From NCBI RefSeq assembly GCF_963678635.1, contig NC_087062.1:14306670-14370669 (forward strand): DNA of 64,000 nt, written 5' to 3'. Each line of letters starts with the position of its first letter. The first letter of the stretch is position 1. This DNA comes from Symsagittifera roscoffensis. Lineage: Eukaryota > Xenacoelomorpha > Acoela > Convolutidae. Under the pieces are notes generated by a model. That model ran no database searches, was not told the origin of the DNA, and saw only the letters and a list, made by a program, of their open reading frames with translations. This document shows positions 62,901-64,000 of this stretch, piece after piece. A program made the position numbers and the translations under genes.

Positions 62901-64000
62901 CTCATCCAAAGGTTCCGTCCTCCCATGTGAAGGACCGTCACCGGTGTTCTTCCGGCTACGTAGATTGCTCCTCGATTTGCAGCGGCTAGTCGGAGATTCG
63001 TAGGAATCAGATCTCCCCGCGTGAAGCCCATTCTCTCCCAGGTTTTTATCGGCATCACGCTCACCACCGCGCCTGTGTCCAGAAGCCCTGTGACTCCGAT
63101 TTTTGTTCCGTTGGTGTCAAGCAGGTGTGCTGTCACATCTGCTTCATATCCAATATGTACCGCGTCTTGTTCCATCATGGCGTCATGGCCTATCCTGCGG
63201 ACTTTGAGTTCCTCTTCACCCAAATAGATCTGCCCCATTTGGTCATCATCTGTTGTTATGTAAGTCCTGGTGTAGATGCTGATTCCATCCACGTTCAGCA
63301 TTATTTGATACGGCCCATAGACCTCCAAGTAGCGTCCATGAAGTTTCTTCATGCGAGGGCCACCCGTCGTTAGTAGTGCTCGCACAGCTCTCGACTCAGT
63401 GCGTGGCTCCACCTGCCTCAGATAATCTGCATATGTGTCCAAATGCATTAAAGTGAACTCTGATGGTTCACTCAAATTTCTTATTACCTGGTGTCCAGCC
63501 ACTGAGATTATCGACTGTATCTTCTTTCCTTGCGGCGCCATGCCGAACCTCTTACCGGAGATCACTTTAAGTTTCATATCTAAACTGCTTGGTGTTTTCG
63601 TCTCCTCGAACTCCGTTGCTTCGAAGGTATTCAGTTGCTCCTGAAGCTTTTCATTTTCCAGTTCAAGTTTCACTCTTTGTTCGATCTCTTTCGTCACCAG
63701 TTCCTGTTGTACTCTATTTAGAGCATCCTTTGCGGCTGCCTTATAATCGATATTGAAGTCATCGGCCGCAGTTGCTGGTTCCGGTTCACATGCTTCTCCT
63801 GTTACCGCTTGCATTTTCTTTGCCGCCAGCTCTTGAGGTTTGTCCTTCCTGCGTGCCTCTGCTTCGTTTAAAAGTCGAGCCTTGCTCGCTTTCACTCCTG
63901 ATAAAGCTTCTTCATGCCTTGGATGCTTGATGTCTGCCACTGCATCCCAGAATTGTGGACAGTCTGATTTAAAATGACCTTCCAAGTTGCAAAAGAAACA
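56954..64000 (-). CDS. Ty3/gypsy pol polyprotein with C-terminal macro-like domain (5' end beyond the window)
   Basis: Open from the window edge to 56954. Residues are counted from the internal Met at 63985. In order: CCHC zinc knuckle CFFCNLEGHFKSDC (edge); coiled coil 80-125; aspartic protease, LLDTGAVVSVM with DTG at 303-305 and ILGRD at 376-380; reverse transcriptase, LDLGSAFWQ (D723) and CYVDDVV (788-791); RNase H, D938, E983, D1008, D1051; a spacer of about 490 residues; integrase, H1560, H1565, C1595, C1598 and D1626, D1685, E1721 (35 residues between the last two); GPY/F module, WRGPFMITEVH; an acidic linker; and a macro-like domain at 2195-2340. All catalytic residues are present. 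The protein copies the element RNA and inserts the cDNA. Confidence 0.95.
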   Translation of the reverse strand, partial: CFFCNLEGHFKSDCPQFWDAVADIKHPRHEEALSGVKASKARLLNEAEARRKDKPQELAAKKMQAVTGEACEPEPATAADDFNIDYKAAAKDALNRVQQELVTKEIEQRVKLELENEKLQEQLNTFEATEFEETKTPSSLDMKLKVISGKRFGMAPQGKKIQSIISVAGHQVIRNLSEPSEFTLMHLDTYADYLRQVEPRTESRAVRALLTTGGPRMKKLHGRYLEVYGPYQIMLNVDGISIYTRTYITTDDDQMGQIYLGEEELKVRRIGHDAMMEQDAVHIGYEADVTAHLLDTNGTKIGVTGLLDTGAVVSVMPIKTWERMGFTRGDLIPTNLRLAAANRGAIYVAGRTPVTVLHMGGRNLWMSFLVVENLDDADQFILGRDFVRNFDVMIDLNNGLIRIRNPDRKYVKRPINRIITDENKVPVFLDRKVKLQPGQAVVAIFRMRNLNSLSDSKQVCLVPNPNSQSSVILGRSFSVTRNGLCVSVLLNTLDTTVSIQRGKKLGYALPMRTDYEETQNLKKYSVKDCPYHANKDKILKRIDELKSIRKLFSMKSETDDGLSSCSNFPERPSSYELDSDKPVLPEIEHLKGKIGEGDFEKLRDLLDRNAEVFSKHKADIGCCNFVEHEIELEEGAVPHREGARRMTPHKSEACRAEIEMLLEYDMIEPSKSPWACGVVMAKKKGGQLRFCCDFRYLNAVTIKDAYPIPRIDESLSKLGDAKFFTTLDLGSAFWQVPLRKKDREKTGFACELGLYQWKRMPFGLCNATATFQRLMAQALTGVTKKYGNLLMCYVDDVVIATPTLEDHIDRLDEVFGCMKRAGLKCKPSKCEILRDSIKYLGRMVDRHGVRPDPEAVEAVLTWKAPRTDTQLMSFLGFANYYREFIKGYADKVYPMQKLMRNKGKKFEWNDEAQVAFENIKRELCEAPVLGMPTEKGMYVLDTDASVVAISGILHQEQEWNGRTVLRPIAYGSKVLSDTEMKYGAPKAEMFAVVTFVEKYRAYLGSAPFKLRVDNRALSWLKTYSMDQSYIGRWIVRLDGYHMIIEHRMRDKHQNADSLSKKTEFYERLEQKQANQAEVKEGFSFLDKETYEALPLTRWLDKSGHPIPGHPELPVEKAAEIKILSKEDPVPLDLLLRSNLVQQELSRMNINSLSLLDKTVQVTPQVMRMLGGLLEREVTRDDPEWTAAAASLTISEKVKIVPSRRQHEENKRDCRTIVQQLVSSIPQEILTSTFYGQKGQESGRQKKTVTFVDRDKDGEVVEQNLLQDYLSGEKDEEKNQRSQDQHPGQGNLSGESEIDEKIPDEKQDLENKVLSGEFRWMRRKYGHDLEERAVSGTTPSTDDKSESSRMNTYSDRDSTSGSELSELAIHTLLVETRARNLDREVYQDPDSDRYLIPSERVFDNAADDLETIAVSKRSISLLPQKEVVRTDLQPFQQETQPLAKIWCVKMEEDTHQPNELNSQMRIMKTYLKARYRLSDLLRAQRNDRMTSNLKRWIENGAPDKGDLEEDSYRILRQYFMQKEGRLYLNKDGIVACRRREEDKVLYKYNAIVLPQLYQTELLFRSHDQMGHQGIDKVYQRILKRFEWPGMKKACEKWVTACLSCQQVKDPRKLRFPLQSIESSEFNEVVQIDHQKICMTDSGYNQVLVMIDHFTKYAEAVPCITASAEETCDHLINSWIARHGCPMTFQSDNGTAFVGELTKELMRRSQVAQAHSTTYHPQTNGLVERQNRTLVSMLRVYCSRYMTDWDRYLPQVMGAYNSTQHSTTGVSPHMMLTGHEKSLPLTFFYPEYEGKKTSPQVYVRDVIRRQQELNDLCRRNTQQAQARQRKRFDKKAAGAKAYSVGDYVWVFQNVIPPKGTKKLLKKWRGPFMITEVHQEGRFYRLSTGRAAHYENIKPHNPSTEDWCIPADMEEGDYLMMDPACEVNEKGTREKNDGNEVVEEGTDTPLDLDPNEQIEADDETLPYAEEDWQDSEQTEVPKNMEPDLPFTMQTRQKDGTRLRKKYNPYGDDFVVDRIDLKKIVEEVVGLEEITVSQDIDIVDDHNDEWVDDWSKPEVEFDDEQQQSNEQDLTNLRVLEWLNEMTSDPEKTSVTIQDVDRESAKYIKTERDDPSWAAQEGQLLIPASNLDLIPGMRSTGTPMDIFVRGVGVGLTHTENLIIKKLRIARETGNLEAETGEEPKKPDIGRVVESYFNLPNEYSSNIILTDSDFILTNRTCAVAITADMSFRTALAADFKREYKNVEFLWKQRPGIGGVAALPPAVSQIPGKYLCFLVTRATEKQHVDPENLVLSLTRLRDFLVEMDVKELSLPVYDPNRGRLHPRELYALVHVIFSDTNIQVYLHKKYYLSIG
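56966..57403 (-). other. Macro-like (ADP-ribose-binding type) domain at the pol C-terminus
   Basis: Residues 2195-2340. The strand-helix pattern resembles OARD1/TARG1-type macro domains: CAVAITADMSFRTALAADFK, then KYLCFLVTRATEKQ, LVLSLTRLRDFLVEMDVKEL, SLPVYDPNRGRL and a closing TNIQVYL. The first Gly-rich loop (usually GxGxA) reads RTALA, and the second loop has lost glycines, so ADP-ribose binding is doubtful. The fold call rests on pattern, not on a search. Confidence 0.6.
58301..58468 (-). other. GPY/F module of integrase
   Basis: Residues 1840-1895. YSVGDYVWVF and KKWRGPFMITEVHQEGRFYR form the C-terminal integrase module. No chromodomain signature follows. Confidence 0.75.
58766..59320 (-). 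other. Integrase zinc-binding and DD35E core
   Basis: Residues 1556-1740. HHCC finger, then VVQIDHQKI, FQSDNGTAF and NGLVERQNRTL. Confidence 0.95.
59351..60793 (-). other. Long spacer between RNase H and integrase
   Basis: Residues about 1065-1545, mostly charged and polar, with no recognised fold. Three LSGE tetrapeptides lie exactly 22 residues apart (1264, 1286 and 1308), matching CTCCCCGGACA at 60185, 60119 and 60053. Most gypsy elements have a much shorter link here. Confidence 0.7.
60818..61204 (-). other. RNase H domain
   Basis: Residues 928-1056. LDTDAS, KAEMFAVV, LRVDNRALSWL and NADSLSK supply the four acidic residues. Confidence 0.9.
61466..62068 (-). other. Reverse transcriptase domain
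   Basis: Residues 640-840. RFCCDFRYLNAVTIKDAYPI, TTLDLGSAFWQVPL, RMPFGLCNATATFQRLM and the YVDD box are intact and typical of Ty3/gypsy. Confidence 0.95.
62801..63118 (-). other. Aspartic protease domain
   Basis: Residues 290-395. DTGA active site, strand VMPIKTWERMGF, and the second conserved block FILGRDFVRNFDV. It would cleave the polyprotein. Confidence 0.9.
63957..64000 (-). other. Zinc knuckle, truncated at the window edge
   Basis: CFFCNLEGHFKSDC fits C-x2-C-x4-H-x4-C, the nucleocapsid RNA-binding finger at the end of gag. It is in frame with pol, so gag and pol may be one frame. Confidence 0.85.

Larger units (their letters stand above)
45048..64000 (-). mobile_element. Giant Ty3/gypsy LTR retrotransposon, 3' portion
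   Basis: Minus-strand order: zinc knuckle at the window edge, pol frame (56951-64000), a 400-bp gap, a 2981-codon third frame (47602-56547), a 400-bp tail with a polypurine tract, and a candidate 3' LTR. The 5' LTR, primer site and most of gag lie past 64000. Even so, 19 kb is present, so the full element should exceed 20 kb, against 5-8 kb for most Ty3/gypsy elements. Both large frames are free of stops. Codon use is GC-richer than the surrounding intergenic DNA. Confidence 0.9.

Noticed and set aside
56890-63644. + strand frames opposite pol
   Set aside because: Shadows of the pol frame, which carries all the recognisable motifs.

Overview
This is a window of an AT-rich animal nuclear genome. 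The evidence is a 15-exon gene with GT-AG introns for a flagellar kinesin, two classes of LTR retrotransposon, several non-LTR retrotransposon relics, a MITE-like inverted-repeat element and a large minisatellite array. The kinesin is an orthologue of KIF9, a cilium and sperm-flagellum motor, so the host probably makes motile cilia or flagella. I see no operons or bacterial signals. I cannot name the species.

Layout. 1-5590: decayed non-LTR retrotransposon copies on the + strand (endonuclease, reverse transcriptase, C2H2-finger tail), the second flanked by two 404-405 bp direct repeats. 6110-15920: a higher-order array. A CpG-rich 29-bp minisatellite appears in three blocks, separated by two near-identical copies of an AT-rich unit, offset 3981 bp from each other. 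15950-16340: Ty1/copia RNase H relic. 17434-18374: inverted-repeat element with a G-rich core. 19174-19845 (-): single-exon NAT8-like acetyltransferase. 20440-21830 (-): RTE-like LINE relic. 24289-42925 (-): KIF9 gene, 802 codons assembled here. Its 8-kb first intron holds a nearly full-length but dead Ty1/copia element (36857-41696) in the opposite orientation. 45048-64000 (-): the 3' portion of a giant, apparently intact Ty3/gypsy element.

The Ty3/gypsy element is the most interesting part. Its pol frame (2343 codons visible, continuing past the window edge) carries in order a zinc knuckle, aspartic protease, reverse transcriptase, RNase H, an unusually long spacer of about 500 residues, integrase with a GPY/F module, and a C-terminal domain that looks like a macro (ADP-ribose-binding) fold of the OARD1/TARG1 type. 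Downstream, where an env gene would sit, is an uninterrupted frame of 2981 codons. It encodes a coiled coil, an SGNH/GDSL-type hydrolase with its Ser, Asp and His residues present, a second degenerate SGNH-like domain and some 1900 residues I do not recognise. A strong splice acceptor lies 76 bp before its start codon, which would allow expression from a spliced message. A candidate 3' LTR and polypurine tract follow. The two frames lack internal stops over about 16 kb, so the copy is young or still selected.

Only KIF9 and the NAT8-like gene look like ordinary host genes. The rest is mobile or repetitive DNA. All assignments come from reading motifs by eye; nothing was searched against a database.
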